Positions 50,151-61,816 of a stretch of DNA of 64,000 nucleotides are shown here, in pieces. Each line of letters starts with the position of its first letter. Position 1 is the first letter of the stretch. The DNA lies in NCBI GenBank assembly GCA_002104905.1, contig MCFE01000378.1, forward strand, positions 1-64,000, read 5' to 3'. This DNA comes from Basidiobolus meristosporus CBS 931.73 (Eukaryota; Basidiobolomycota; Basidiobolomycetes; Basidiobolales; Basidiobolaceae). The notes under the pieces were generated by a model. It saw only the letters and a program-made list of their open reading frames with translations, was not told where the DNA came from and did not search any database. Position numbers and translations under genes: made by a program.

Positions 50151-51316
50151 CAAGCTGTCACTTGCTGCAATATCTACTACTGCTATTACTAAAGTCTTTC
50201 CTTCTGCTGTAAAGGTGGATGGACTTAACCACCAAGTGTGGATAGTGAAGATGAAGATGCTGCTACAAGAAAGCAGCCTTTGGGATATTGTCATGGGAGT
50301 AGAATTCCCTCCAAAAGTGTGCACCAGGAGGCCACCAAGTATCAGAAGGAAGAACAAAGTGCCTTTAACTGCATTTGCCCCAATGTCAAACACATATTGC
50401 TAATTCAATGCTTGAGAGCAAAAATGGCAAAGAATGCCAGGAAGGCATTAGAAGACACTTACCAGTCATGTTCAGCTGCTAAGAAAATGTATCTGAGAAA
50501 AAATTCTTTATTACAATGATGATCCCAGGAGAAGAAATGAAAGATCTAATTGACTGAGTCACCCTGCTGATGGATGAGACTGAATCTGTGAGCATACCAA
50601 CTATTGATGAGGATGCAACAGTTACCATCCTGAATAGCCTGTCAGACAGGTTTTAGGGCCTTGTATCAGCCCTAGAGTCCAGAAATGAAGATCTGACCTT
50701 AAATTATGTACATGGAAGGCTCTTGCATGAAGAATTAAAAAAATCAAGTGCCAATAAGAAGGAAAAAGAAAATGCTTTAATAAGCAACAATAGCCTATAA
50801 ATAAAGTACACAAGATCCTTCAAAGGTAATAGCAACCTGTTTTGCAACTACTGCTAAAGTAAAGGACACACATCTGACCAGTGCCTTAAAAAGAGAAAAA
50901 ATCAGCAGAAAAAGCCTGAAAATGGAAATGCCACAACAGCAGAAGATACACTATATATATCTGCACTCAATATAACCACAAACAAGAGTTCTTAAACATG
51001 GTATACTGGCACTGGAGCATCTCAACATTTCACACACCAAAAAGAACTTTTTACCCAATATCAAGAAATTTCAATTAAGATGGTTTCATAGGTGTTAATA
51101 GAACACTTGATGCAGTTGGCAAAGGAAACATCCAAGTAAGCCTTAGAAGCAGTGAAGAAAGCCACACACTTACATTCAAAGAAGTACTCCAAGCACAGGT
51201 AATAGCCAGGGATCTACTATCTATCAGTAAGTTCACAGCAGAAGTACTCTGTTTCAATTTTGACAATTCTTCATGTATGATCAAAGCTGACCAAAAGAAA
51301 TCTGGCATACTTTGGT
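50143..51316 (+). pseudogene. Copia copy 2: truncated, frame-broken gag and protease start
   Basis: The gag starts MSPKLSLAAISTTAITKVFP. A frameshift near 50315 and stops (for example at 50517 and 50655) break it. A zinc-knuckle remnant (FCNYC near 50852) and a protease start resembling the active-site stretch (TGTGASQHF near 51005, with Asp changed to Gly at the DSG position) follow. The element stops near 51316; integrase, reverse transcriptase and the 3' LTR are absent. Confidence 0.9.
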
Positions 51317-53262
51317 AAAGTTGTTCTGACAGTAATTAGTTGCTTGTTGTGTCCAACTCAACCTTGCATAGCTTAACTGAACATCTATGAATTGCAGATA
51401 CTTAGCTTCTTAATGCCAAAGGCATAAGTATTTCTATGTGCACATTTTGGCTCAGTATTTTCCAGCTCTTCATGGCTGTCCTCCATGTGCCAACTCATCA
51501 CTCTATGATGGACTTGATGGTTATATTCTTGATGAGATTGGTATATGGTAGTACTTGCAACTTGACTTGTCTTCCTACTTCCCACACATGCACTTCATAG
51601 GAAACTCCCATTAGGTAATGCAACACCCAATATACTCCACACACCAGGCAGGCTGGAGTAGTCTGTGTGTGCAGTAGCACCAGAGATCTACATGCTCAGC
51701 TGTATGCTTGCAGTACAGCCACTCAAATCCTGCTGCAAACTCCTTGCATAAAAACTGTAGATGCACCAAATTTTGGCATTGATGATCTGCTTCTGGATAA
51801 AAATTCCTTCAATGTCAGCATACAACTCCCAATCCTTCCAATGTACTCTGGGTAGAAATTGCTTCAGAAGGCAACTTGAACAAATAAATGTCCAATCCTT
51901 CCATTGATATTGTTGCATATGCATGTGTATATTGTTTGGAGCTTGTGAAAATACATTGGGTAGTGGATGCTCTGTAATACCTTGCCAATTCCTTCAAGTT
52001 TTTCCCGTATCTCAAAGGGCTGACTTAACCTGAAATGCCCCATGCACAACTTGGTCAATAATAAAGAGATATTGTTGAAGTACAAGTACACCCTATGAGA
52101 AATAATTTGGTCCCACAGGTGGATCCAATCCAGATCAGCTGTCAAAATCCTGCAATGAGGCCATCAAAACGCCAGTGGCTTGGAATCATTGATGCTCTTT
52201 ACAATCTTATGATGGAATTGTTATAGAATTATGCTGACTCTACTGCTATATAGGTAGGTAAAGTTGATGGTGCTCAGGTGGTTGTGCAATGGGACCTTGA
52301 TAGCATTCTGATGGTCTTGTTGCAATCTACACTTACTTGAGCAGCAAGAAACTTGAGAGTATTTTGACAGCCTTAATGCAGACATCTGTTTGCATTATAA
52401 CAGCAGTATAGTGGCCTACATCTAGTACTGTATAATGCTACTGTATCAATTTACCAAGTGGCATTTCCTGTTGGTACCTCCCCTTGCACCATTCACATAT
52501 TTCATTGTAGAATCACCCCATTTTATTTGCTTACTCACAGCTACCATGTGTATTCTGTTGTACTATATTATGAGTAGTCTGGAGCATGTCCTGCAATGTA
52601 AAGGCTAATCAACAGTATACAACAACTTTCAGTATGCTAATATTGGGATAGATTATTGGGAGTTTGATATACTTGTAGAAGATATAGCTTTCACAATTAT
52701 CCTCAGTCAGAGGCTCAAAATATACCGGAGGCAGTCCTTACCACTTCTAGAGCAGAATTCTGAGCTTTGGTTTACTATTGGGCCTATATGGTTCTATGCT
52801 AACTTTTTCTTATTTGGAAGGCACTTTACTTTCTAAGAAGATGCTTCCTTGTTTAGAAATATTGAGCTCCCCTTAAACTAAAGGGTATGGTAAAGGGGTC
52901 TCCATATGGGTCTTTAGACCTAAAGGGGTTTCTTTGGAGTAGAGGGGCTACTTACAGTGGTCTCTACAGGAGTGTCTTTAAAGTGAAGGGGCATATTAGG
53001 GAGGACTTTTCAACAGATAAGTGGTAGTTTTCTTGCAGATCTTGGATAGGATTCTTGTGAGCTATCCAGTCTCTTTACTTGTATAGTACCAATCAAAGTC
53101 AGAATACTCAACAGTGCAAGTGACAAAAGAGAAATCTTGTAACCTTCAAACTTGTAAGTGTAGTGTGGAGATTCAGCAAAGAGAGGCCATCTTTTTTGGC
53201 TTTTAGCTGAGGAAGTCATATATATCGCAATTTGCAAGGATCAAGGTTTTTAGTCAATTGTT
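51317..53262. other. AT-rich repeat-like DNA, no gene recognised
   Basis: Frames up to 93 codons occur on the minus strand (51,688-52,145) but have no domain. Between 52,870 and 53,000 the motif AAAGGGGT or TAAAGGGG recurs five or six times within a G-rich strip. Probably remnants of other mobile elements. Confidence 0.4.
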
Positions 53263-53267
53263 CAAGT

Positions 53268-53617
53268 TGTTGTAAGAGTCTTGGAGATATTGGAAGTGAT
53301 TTAGAGAACAAGTAGATTATGTGGTTTTCACTTGATGATTTATTGAATGAAAAAGTAGTATTTATACTTTTACCTGGTCTTGGATTACAAACACATAGAA
53401 TAGGTTAAGAAAGGTCCCAAGAGCATGTGTGCAAAGTTTGGGGCTGTTTAGACAACATTTTGAGAATTTTCATGTTCTGGGTACCTGGTATTTTGGTGAA
53501 AATATTCTAAGTCAATCCCAACAAGGAATTTGGTCAGTATTCTCTAGGATTTGAGGGTAATGATCTAAGTGACTAAGTTAGGTGAGTATTTAGGTGGAAA
53601 TACAAATTTTTACAACA
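53268..53617 (-). repeat. 3' LTR of copia copy 3
   Basis: 350 bp, plus strand TGTTGTAAGAG to TTTTTACAACA; 8-bp inverted termini TGTTGTAA/TTACAACA. Confidence 0.95.
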
Positions 53618-53626
53618 CTCCCACTC
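53618..53626 (-). other. Polypurine tract of copia copy 3
   Basis: The minus strand reads GAGTGGGAG immediately before the 3' LTR, the expected plus-strand primer site. It lies 3 bp beyond the RNase H stop codon. Confidence 0.8.
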
Positions 53627-53628
53627 AG

Positions 53629-56600
53629 CTAAATGTTCATACTGACTAGTCCTAATTTTGACCTAAGATATTGAAACTTGTCTCTAGCTAATGGTTTGGT
53701 AAATATGTCTGCAATCATTTCATATGAAGGACAGTAAACTAGGCTAACTAAGTTATTCTCTATAGCTTCACATATGAAATAAAGTCTAATATCTATGTGC
53801 TTGGTTCTAGCATGAAAAGTTGGATTTCTACCTAATTGTATACATCCTTGAATATCTTGAAATAAAGTAATAGGCGTTTTTTGACATAGACCTAAATCTG
53901 TAAAAAGCTTTCTTAACCACATTGCTTCTTTTGTAGCTTCCCAGGCTGCCAAATACTCTGCTTCTGTGGTGGAAAGTGCTACAGTTGGTTGCTTTCTTGA
54001 GTTCCATGAAATTGCTCCTTTACAGTAAAGAAAGGTACATCCTGTGGTGGATCTTCTGTCTTCTAAATTTTGTTCCCAATCAGCATCAGAGTATCCCACA
54101 AAATCCTTCTCTGGATCCTTGTAAGTGTATCTTAAGCAGATATCAGCAGTTCCTTTTAGGTATCTAAAAATCTGCTTAACTGCTGCAATATGATCAGATC
54201 CATAGTCCTGATTATGTTGGCTGACAACTGCCACTGAATATGAGATATCGGGACGTGTTCCAAGCATGATATACAGCAGACTGCTGACCATTGATTGATA
54301 AGGAAAGTCAGGGCTTTCAGATGGCACCAAGCTCTCTTGATTTGGTTGAGTTTTGACCAAGTTAAGGTTTGTCTCCATTGGGGTAGCTGTTGGTTTAGAG
54401 TCTTCCATTTGGTACTTCTTCAGTATATCTTGAATATACTTTGATTGGCTTAGGGTGATAGTCTGGGTACTTCTGTCTCTGGAGAACTTAATCCCCAAGT
54501 AGTAACTAAGTTCTCCTAGATTGGACATCTTGAGCTCCCTAGATAGGCTGGATTTAGTCTCTTCCAATGTTTCTAGGTTATTGGTGGCTATAATAAGATC
54601 ATCCACATATAGAGCTAATAGAGCTGGGTTTGCTCTATCTGGCTTATAGTATATACTGTAGTCAGCATTACTTCATTTGAAACTCAAAGATTCCAAATAA
54701 GAATCTATCTTGCAATGCCAGGCTCTTGGTGATTGTTTGAGACCATATAGTGACTTTTTAAGCTTGCAGACCAAATGGGGGTTATCTTGGTGCGCAAACC
54801 CATCAGGCTGGTCCATATATATGTCCTCATCAAGTTCTCCATTCAAAAAGGCAGTTTTTACATCCATTTGATGAATAAAAACTTATATTTGGCTGCAATA
54901 GCAAATATTAATCTGATGGAATTAAGCTTGGCTACCAGTGCAAAGGTCTCAGTATAGTCAAGTCCTTTTGTTTGAGAGTATCCTTTGGCTACAAGTCTTG
55001 CTTTGTATCTTTCAATTGCACCAATAGCCTTGTATTTTGTCTTGAAGACCCATCTGCATCCAATTGATTTTTGGTCAATTGGTAATTTGACTAAGTCCCA
55101 AGTTTGATTTTCCATCAGGGCCTGATATTCCTCAGTCATTGCAGATCTCTAAAACTTTGTCTGAGGGCTATTTAGGGCCACTTTTACAGTCTGGGGTTCA
55201 TCAATATGGACTGAATAGGCATAGGCCAAGTTTGTACCCTCATTGATATAGTAATTTGGGCTATTTCTTGTCTGATTGGAGCTCTGGGCATTTGATACCG
55301 GAATGATCACTTCTGGGATATTCCTGGGCATTGATTCTGGCTGAACCATGGTTGTAGAGTCCTCTGGAGTGAAAAAATTTTCATTGTTTTGCTCTGATTC
55401 AATCCTAACAATTGGTGAACTTGAGATCAAATTCTTGTCATCATCTGAAATCAATTTTTTGTGAAAGTTTTGCATTTTCATCAATCAACATATCCCTGGA
55501 CTTGATAAGCTTCTTTGCTTTGGTATTGTAGAGTCTGTACACCTTACTCTCATTGCAGTAGCCCAAAAATATGCATTTTACACTTCTTGACTCAAATTTT
55601 GACTGATTTCCTGCCAGTTTTTTGGCATATGCTGTACACCCAAATATTCTTTGATGTTCTGCACTTGGTCTGTATCCATACATGCTTCAAATGGAGTAGA
55701 AGTACGAAGTACTCTGTTATAACTCCTATTTTTAAGGTATACAGCAGTGGCACTGATTCCGCCCAAAAATAATAGGATAATTTTTGATCATGGATCATAG
55801 TTCTTGCCATATCAATTATTGATCTGTTAGCATGTTCTGCTACTCCATTTTGCTGTGAGGAGTATGGAACAGTAGTCTCTTGCTTTATCCCATGAATTTT
55901 GCAGAAGTGGATGAAGAGTTTTGAGGTATATACTCCACCATTGTCAGAGCGTATTTTCTTGATTTTTTCACCAGTTTCTCTCTCCACCATGTCTTTAAAC
56001 TCCCTGAGCTTAGACAGAGCTTCTTCCTTTCTTTCCATGAAGTAGACTCATGTGTATCTTGTATAATCATCAATAAAAGTGATTAAATACTTCATCCCAC
56101 CTAAGGATAAATTTTGCATAGGTCCACACAGATCTGAGTGAATTAGATCTAATTTTTTCTTAGTTCTGATTAACCCAGAGCTCTTGAACAGTTGTCTGGC
56201 TTGTTTCCCATATATACAGGCTTCACAGTGCTCCAAATTAGCTAGGGGATCAATTTTCACTCCAGAAATTAGCTGATCTTTGATCATTTTACACAAATAA
56301 TCAAAATTGATGTGTCCAAATCTCCTGTGCCAAAGCATTGATGTTTCTTCATTCAAGTTACTTATATTGGCTTCCAAATATGATGGAATATAAGTCAACT
56401 TGTATAGACTCTGATCTCTGATGCCCAAAGCAATATGGGCACCATTTTGATCAGTAATCCTGTATCAGAATTGTCAAAACTGAAACTGAGTCCTTCTGCT
56501 GTGGCCTTGCTTACAGAGAGTAGGTTCTTGGCTATTTCTGGTACATAGAGTACTTCTTTAAAGGTCAGTGTATGGCTTCCTTCACTGCTTCTAAGGTTTA

Positions 56601-56790
56601 CTTGGATAGTTCCTTCTCCCACCGCATCAAGTGTTCTATAGTCACCCCTGAAAACCTTCATAATTGGAATTTCTTGATATTGGGTAAGAAGTTCTTTTTG
56701 GTGTGTAAAGTGTTGAGAAACTCCAGAGTCAATATACCACATCTGAGAATCCTTGTTTGTGGTCATATTTAGTGCAGATATGAATAGTCT
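53629..56790 (-). pseudogene. Pol region of copia copy 3 (protease, integrase, RT, RNase H)
   Basis: From right to left: protease with WYIDSGVSQHFT (56750-56715); GAG-pre-integrase LWHRRFGHINFDYL with CEACIYGKQ (about 56340-56200); integrase core with SDNGG (55945) and HANRSIIDMA; reverse transcriptase with [14 protein letters not shown] (54867), YVDDLIIA (about 54610) and a long RNase H ending at 53629 with STTEAEYLAAWEA, KHIDIR and ADIFTKPL. Breaks: a frameshift near 55740, another near 55480, a stop at 55149 where copy 1 has a Trp codon, a frameshift near 54868 and a stop at 54670. The last 325 residues (RT thumb and RNase H) are uninterrupted. Confidence 0.93.
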
Positions 56791-56809
56791 GTCTTCAGAT
56801 GTTGCAGCA

Positions 56810-59394
56810 TTTCCATATTCAGGCTTCTTTTGCTGATTATCTTTCTTTTTGAGACACCAGTCTGGTGTGTGTCCTTTCCTGTTGCAGTAGCTGCAAAATA
56901 GGCTGCTGTTGCTATTGTAGGGTCTTGGGTACCTCCTTTGTTGGTTATTATTGCTTATTAAAGCATTTTCTTCTTCTGTTTATTGACGCTTGATTTTCTT
57001 AATTCTTCATCCAGGAGCCTTCCATATATGTAATTAAAGGTCAAATCTTCAGTTCTGGACTCTAGGGCTGATACAAGGCCCTGAAACATGTCTGTCAGAC
57101 TATTCAGGATGGTAACTATCACATCCTCATCAGTAGTTGGTATGCTGTAGTGGGGTGACAGTGACACCCACTGACAGATGTGCTCATTCCCTTATTTTCC
57201 ACTTCCCTATGTCTCTACTACACTTATTTTAGTTTTATCCCATTTGTCTTACCCAATCAGTACTATCCCATAAGCCGGTTGACTATCACACCTGCTTACC
57301 TTATTGCATAAGTTACCCCTCACTTTATGTGAGATTACTAGCTACAAGTACTTCTATATTAGGCAAGTACTTGCGCCGGTACCCGTGACACATGATCAAC
57401 CCATGTCACCATCCCTACCATTTCCATACTATATATGGTATCCCCATGTTACACAGGTTCCAGAATACTGATTCCTGATTGGTTGGATGTGCTGTGCCTC
57501 TTAGAACCTTCTGGCATGTACTTAGAACATTCTTAGGTCATTCTGATGTCATTAAGATTTCTATTGATCTCCGGAACCTTCTGGAACACCATGATTAGTA
57601 ATCACTTAGCCAGTGAGAAAAGTATATAAGGGAGGCTATCCCTCAACAATAAATCATCATCCCTTTTATCAATATACCAACTTGTTGATTAGTGTGATCA
57701 CTGCTACCTGCTGCTACCTGAACTTCCAACCCTAGACCACAGGACACTCCCAGGAAACCACGCTGACAGCCAACTGACCTTGGAGGCACTACTTGCAAGG
57801 AATACTCAGAGTAGGTATCTTTTATTATATTTGATTCTTTCCCAAGTTTGTTCTTGTACAGGCAAAGATACTTTTCTGTCTTTGTAACTATTGACCACAG
57901 CTGCATTCTTATCAAGTCCCTGCTGGTGGAGTTTACAGCTGTTTTGACTTTGGAAGCTTTAGTACATTGTCATCTCAAAGGATGCTGAACCCAGCACATA
58001 CTTTTGTTAAGATGCTGTGATGGTGTATAGGTCTAAGGGAGAGATATGTCCAACACTTCTCAAGTGTTTTGTGTGTGGGGTGTTCACTGGGTGCAATAAC
58101 CTCTGGCAAAAGCTTGCTAGGAATACTTGGGTTCTGTTTCTAATCTAATGTGAAGGGGAATAAAGCCACAAGCTTGTCAAGGGAAAACTATTAAGCTACA
58201 ATCCCCAACTTAGTTGGCAACTTAGATGATTTATTGTTGAGGGATAGCCTCCCTTATATACTTTTCTCACTGGCTAAGTGATTACTAATCATGGTGTTCC
58301 AGAAGGTTCCAGAGATCAATAGAAATCTTAATGACATCAGAATGACCTAAGAATGTTCTAAGTACATGCCAGAAGGTTCTAAGAGGCACAGCACATCCAA
58401 CCAATCAGGAATCAGTATTCTGGAACCTGTGTAACATGGGGATACCATATATAGTATGGAAATGGTAGGGATGGTGACACGGGTTGATCATGTGTCACGG
58501 GTACCGGCGCAAGTACTTGCCTAATATAGAAGTACTTGTAGCTAGTAATCTTACATAAAGTGAGGGGTAACTTATGCAATAAGGTAAGCAGGTGTGATAG
58601 TCAACCGGCTTATGGGATAGTACTGATTGGGTAAGACAAATGGGATAAAACTAAAATAAGTGTAGTAGAGATATAGGGAAGTAGAAATAAGGGAATGAGC
58701 ACATCTGTCAGTGGGTGTCACTGTCACCCCACTACAACGCCAACTAAGTTGGGGATTGTAGCTCAATAGTTTTCCCTTGACAAGCTTGTGGCTTTATTCC
58801 CCTTCACATTAGATTAGACACAGAACCCAAGTATTCCTAGCAAGCTTTTGCCAGAGGTTATTGTACCCAGTGAACACCCAACACACAAAACACTTGAGAA
58901 GTGTTGGACGTATCTCTCCCTTGGACCTATACACCACCACAACGCCCACAGATTCCATCTCATCTACCAGCAGGGTAATTCTGTTATTTAGATTTTTCAT
59001 TTCTTCTCCTGGCAGCATCTTTGTAGTAAAGAATTTTTGTCTCAGATAAATTTTCTTGGCAGCTGAACATGACTGGTAGGTGTCTTTTGATGCCTTCCAG
59101 GCATTATTTGCTGTTTTTGCTCTTGAGCATTGAATTAGCAATTTGTCCTTGACATTAAGGCAGATGCAGCTAAAGGCACTTTGTTCTTTCTTCTGGTACT
59201 TTAAGGCTTCCTCTCCCATGTTTTTAAGGGCATTCTTCTCCCATGACAATATCCCAAAGGCCTCTTTCTTGTAGCAGCATCTTCATCTTCACCTTCCACA
59301 CTTGGTAGTTAGATCCATCCAACTTTTCAGCAGAGGGAAAAATTCCAGTAATAGCAGTAGTAGACATTGCCGAGAGTGACAGCTTGGGGCTCAT
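56810..59394 (-). pseudogene. Gag region of copia copy 3, split by foldback insertion
   Basis: The start ATG (59394) lies inside the primer-binding site. The first part reads MSPKLSLSAMSTTAITGIFP and continues through a UBN2-type gag core to the break at 58944. A 2-base loss near 59225 shifts frame relative to copy 1. After the foldback, gag resumes at about 57145 with PTTDEDVIVTILNSLTD and ends with a zinc knuckle CSYCNRKGHTPDWC (near 56890). Confidence 0.92.
57146..58943. mobile_element. Composite foldback element inserted in copia gag
   Basis: Order on the plus strand: arm A (57146-57658), a unique part (57659-58015), arm B (58016-58218), inverted A' (58225-58736), inverted B' (58739-58941). 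A and A' match over about 512 bp with very few differences; B and B' match over about 203 bp with about 4% differences. Outer ends are TGTAGTGG and CCACCACAAC, roughly inverted. Comparison with copy 1 shows the gag sequence TATGCCCACAG was interrupted, with at most a 2-bp GC duplication. A carries TATATAAGGG (57623) close to its inner end, like an LTR promoter. No coding frame was recognised, so it is non-autonomous and of unknown class. Confidence 0.85.
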
Positions 59395-59398
59395 AACC
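59387..59398 (-). other. Copia primer-binding site, copy 3
   Basis: The minus strand reads GGTTATGAGCCC next to the 5' LTR. It pairs with the anticodon stem and loop of initiator tRNA-Met (GGGCUCAUAACC), as in Drosophila copia, where a half tRNA is the primer. Confidence 0.85.
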
Positions 59399-59747
59399 TG
59401 TTGTAAGAGTCTTGGAGATATTGGAAGTGATTTGGATAACAAGTAGAATATGTGGTTTTCACTTAATGATTTATTGAATGAAAAAGTAGTATTTATACTT
59501 TTACCGGGTCTTGGCACTACAAACATGTAGAATAAGTTAAGGAAGGTCCCAAGAACATGTGTGCAAAGTTTGGGGCTGTTTGGACAACTTTGAGAATTTT
59601 CATGTTCTGGGTACCTGGTATTTTAGTGAAAATATTCCAAGTAAATCCCAACAAGGAATTTGGTCTGTATTCTCTAGGATTTGAGGGTAATGATCTAAGT
59701 GACTAAGTTAGGTGAATATTTAGGTGGAAATACAAATTTTTACAACA
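59399..59747 (-). repeat. 5' LTR of copia copy 3
   Basis: 349 bp, the promoter LTR. On the minus strand AAAAGTATAAATACT at about 59503-59489 is the probable TATA box, roughly 90 bp ahead of the primer site. The next LTR base after the element is the CAAGT duplication. Confidence 0.95.
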
Positions 59748-59752
59748 CAAGT

Positions 59753-60662
59753 AATACCTGTAGTATGAAGCTAAAATTTGCAGTGGCACAGATTGGACAT
59801 AGGCACAGAACCTGTGAGAATTCCACATGATTTGATTTGCTGGTCCAAAAGTTGCACACAATCAAAGTCACCATAGTAATCCTAGCAATAGAGGCCTTGT
59901 ATATATGTTTATTGGACTCTTTTGATCATAACTCCTCAAATACTGCTTCAAATGAGGTGAAATTGAAACATGTACTGGCTACTGAGTGCTTTACATGGCA
60001 TAATTTTCTTGGGTGGATTGCTTGTTGGGGTCTTGAGCATTTGTCCTTCATGGTTGGAAATTCTTGATCTTTCATTTGTGTGCCACAATAGCAAATGGCA
60101 AAATAAAGATATGAGTGCAATATTGTTTGAAGTATTATAGTAGTGTAATGCTTTCTTTTACCACAACTCACATCAGAAAATGCCACTATTGTATGGTCTC
60201 CAATTTTTCAGCAATCCACCACTATAGGAGGAAAAGATTGCCCACACTCAGGATATATTCCAGTACTACTCCATCTAAAGAAGCTTGTGCAGTCCAACAA
60301 GTATTGTGAAGCTATAAATAACTGTGCTCAGTAACAATCAAGCACAAGCATTTTCAATACATTTGATGGCAAACATTACAAACGACTAAAAAGCAAGGGC
60401 TACTTTGAAGGTATATATGACCATGCCTTTCCCTTAGCCCCTGATGGATTCTCATTGAATAAGAATTCTACCAGCAAGCTCTGCTGGCCTCTGATTCTCA
60501 TCAACCTGAATCTTCCATCTTTCTTACAATATCACAGCAGAAATATGAAGGTAGCCTCACTGGTACCTAGGCCTAAATCACTGTCCAGCCTGGATACCTA
60601 CCTGTATCCATTGCTGGATTAATTTTGTATGCTCTTCAGCAGGAAACTACTAAATGGCTATT
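59753..60662. other. AT-rich stretch without recognised gene
   Basis: Frames up to 86 codons overlap on both strands; no motif. It ends at the ATT target site of the hairpin element. Confidence 0.45.
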
Positions 60663-60873
60663 AGACTTGTTCCATCATTCCAGCTGATCATAGTGCCCAA
60701 TAGTGCCATAGCATGCCAGATGGTGCCTGATCATGCCACAGAGTGCCAGATGGTGCCATACAGTGCCAATTTGGGATCAAAATTGACATGCATACAACCC
60801 AAAAATATCAAATTAATAACAAAATATACAGCACTCTCTGGCACTTTGATCAATGGCACAATGGAACAAGTCT
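60663..60873. mobile_element. Hairpin/MITE-like element, family H, copy a
   Basis: 211 bp. The ends are AGACTTGTTCCAT and its inverse ATGGAACAAGTCT; the imperfect terminal inverted repeat runs about 34 bp. It is flanked by a 3-bp duplication ATT (60660-60662 and 60874-60876). The left half has seven GTGCC or ATGCC motifs spaced about 10-15 bp. No coding capacity. Confidence 0.85.
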
Positions 60874-61079
60874 ATTATATCAAAGCTCAAATTATTATCT
60901 GCATTGGAGATACCCCAGCCATCAACAAGATTGCTGGCTTTTTTGGGCATAATGGCAGGTATTGCTCTCAAATGTCTGTGATACATTGGATTTACCTCAT
61001 AATTTGTACACAGTATTGTTATCCAAACACCAACACTAGGAACTTCATCTTCCCACAGACAGAATGTACAGAAGTCAGT

Positions 61080-61813
61080 AGACTTGTTCTGTTGGATAGT
61101 GCCACATTGAGCCATGAGTGCCAAATGATGCCATTGTGTGCCAGAGAGGCCAAGTGAGCCTCTACCTGGCCACAGAGTGTGAAACATAGCTCTGCATCTT
61201 CATGCAAAGCAGCCCCTGTGTTTCACCTGTTGAGTTGGAGAAAATCCATTTTTTGTCCTTTTTTTTTGGATCAATGTTATGCAGGATGTGTTAGAGCACA
61301 AGCCAATTGAATATATGCATCTGGTACTCAATACCCATGGCACTCTGAATCTAGCTCCTGTAGCTTGTATCATGTCACAAAAATGAATGGCACTATCTTG
61401 GTCCACTGGTACTATCTGGCACTATAATTAAATATTAGCCCTAAAATAAGATCTACACAAAGCACTTATAGTGCCAGATAGTACCAGTGGACCAAGATAG
61501 TGCCATTCATTTTTGTGATATGATACAAGCTACAGGAGCTAGATTCAGAGTGCCATGGGTATTGAGTACCAGATGCATATCTTCAGTTCTCCTGTGCTCT
61601 TTCACATCCTGAGCTACATTGGTCCACAAAAAAAGGTCAAAAAATGGATTTTCTCCTGCACAATGAGTGAAACACAAGGGCTGCTTTACATGAAGATGCA
61701 GAGCTATGTTTCACACTCTGTGGCCAAGTATAGGCTCACTTGACCTCTCTGGCACACTTTGGCATCATTTGGCACTCATGGCTCAATGTGGCACTATCCA
61801 ACGGAACAAGTCT
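61080..61813. mobile_element. Hairpin/MITE-like element, family H, copy b (near-full inverted repeat)
   Basis: 734 bp with the same ends AGACTTGTTC and GAACAAGTCT and a 3-bp duplication AGT (61077-61079 and 61814-61816). Arms 61080-61426 and 61466-61813 are inverted copies at roughly 90% identity around a 39-bp loop, so one strand can fold into one long hairpin. Both arms start with the same GTGCC-rich zone (TGGATAGTGCCACATTGAGC). No coding capacity, so it must depend on a transposase elsewhere. Confidence 0.9.
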
Positions 61814-61816
61814 AGT

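Larger units (their letters stand above)
53268..59747 (-). mobile_element. Complete but defective Ty1/copia retrotransposon, copy 3
   Basis: Both LTRs are present (53268-53617 and 59399-59747), bounded by TG...CA and flanked by a perfect 5-bp target duplication CAAGT (53263-53267 and 59748-59752). Coding is on the minus strand in the copia order: gag, zinc knuckle, protease, integrase, reverse transcriptase, RNase H. The two LTRs differ at many positions by eye (about 5%), so insertion is not recent. A 1.8-kb foldback has entered gag (57146-58943), and several frameshifts and stops interrupt the frame. It could only move if helped in trans. Confidence 0.96.

Noticed and set aside
52860-53000. 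CRISPR-like or satellite array of AAAGGGG motifs
   Set aside because: Spacing is irregular and copies too short; no CRISPR array occurs in the window.
57146-58943. A pair of ordinary direct LTRs of a nested retrotransposon
   Set aside because: The long repeats are inverted, not direct, and no internal coding region is present.
60654-61157. A 167-codon open frame
   Set aside because: It runs across hairpin element a, unique DNA and the start of element b; no conserved domain.
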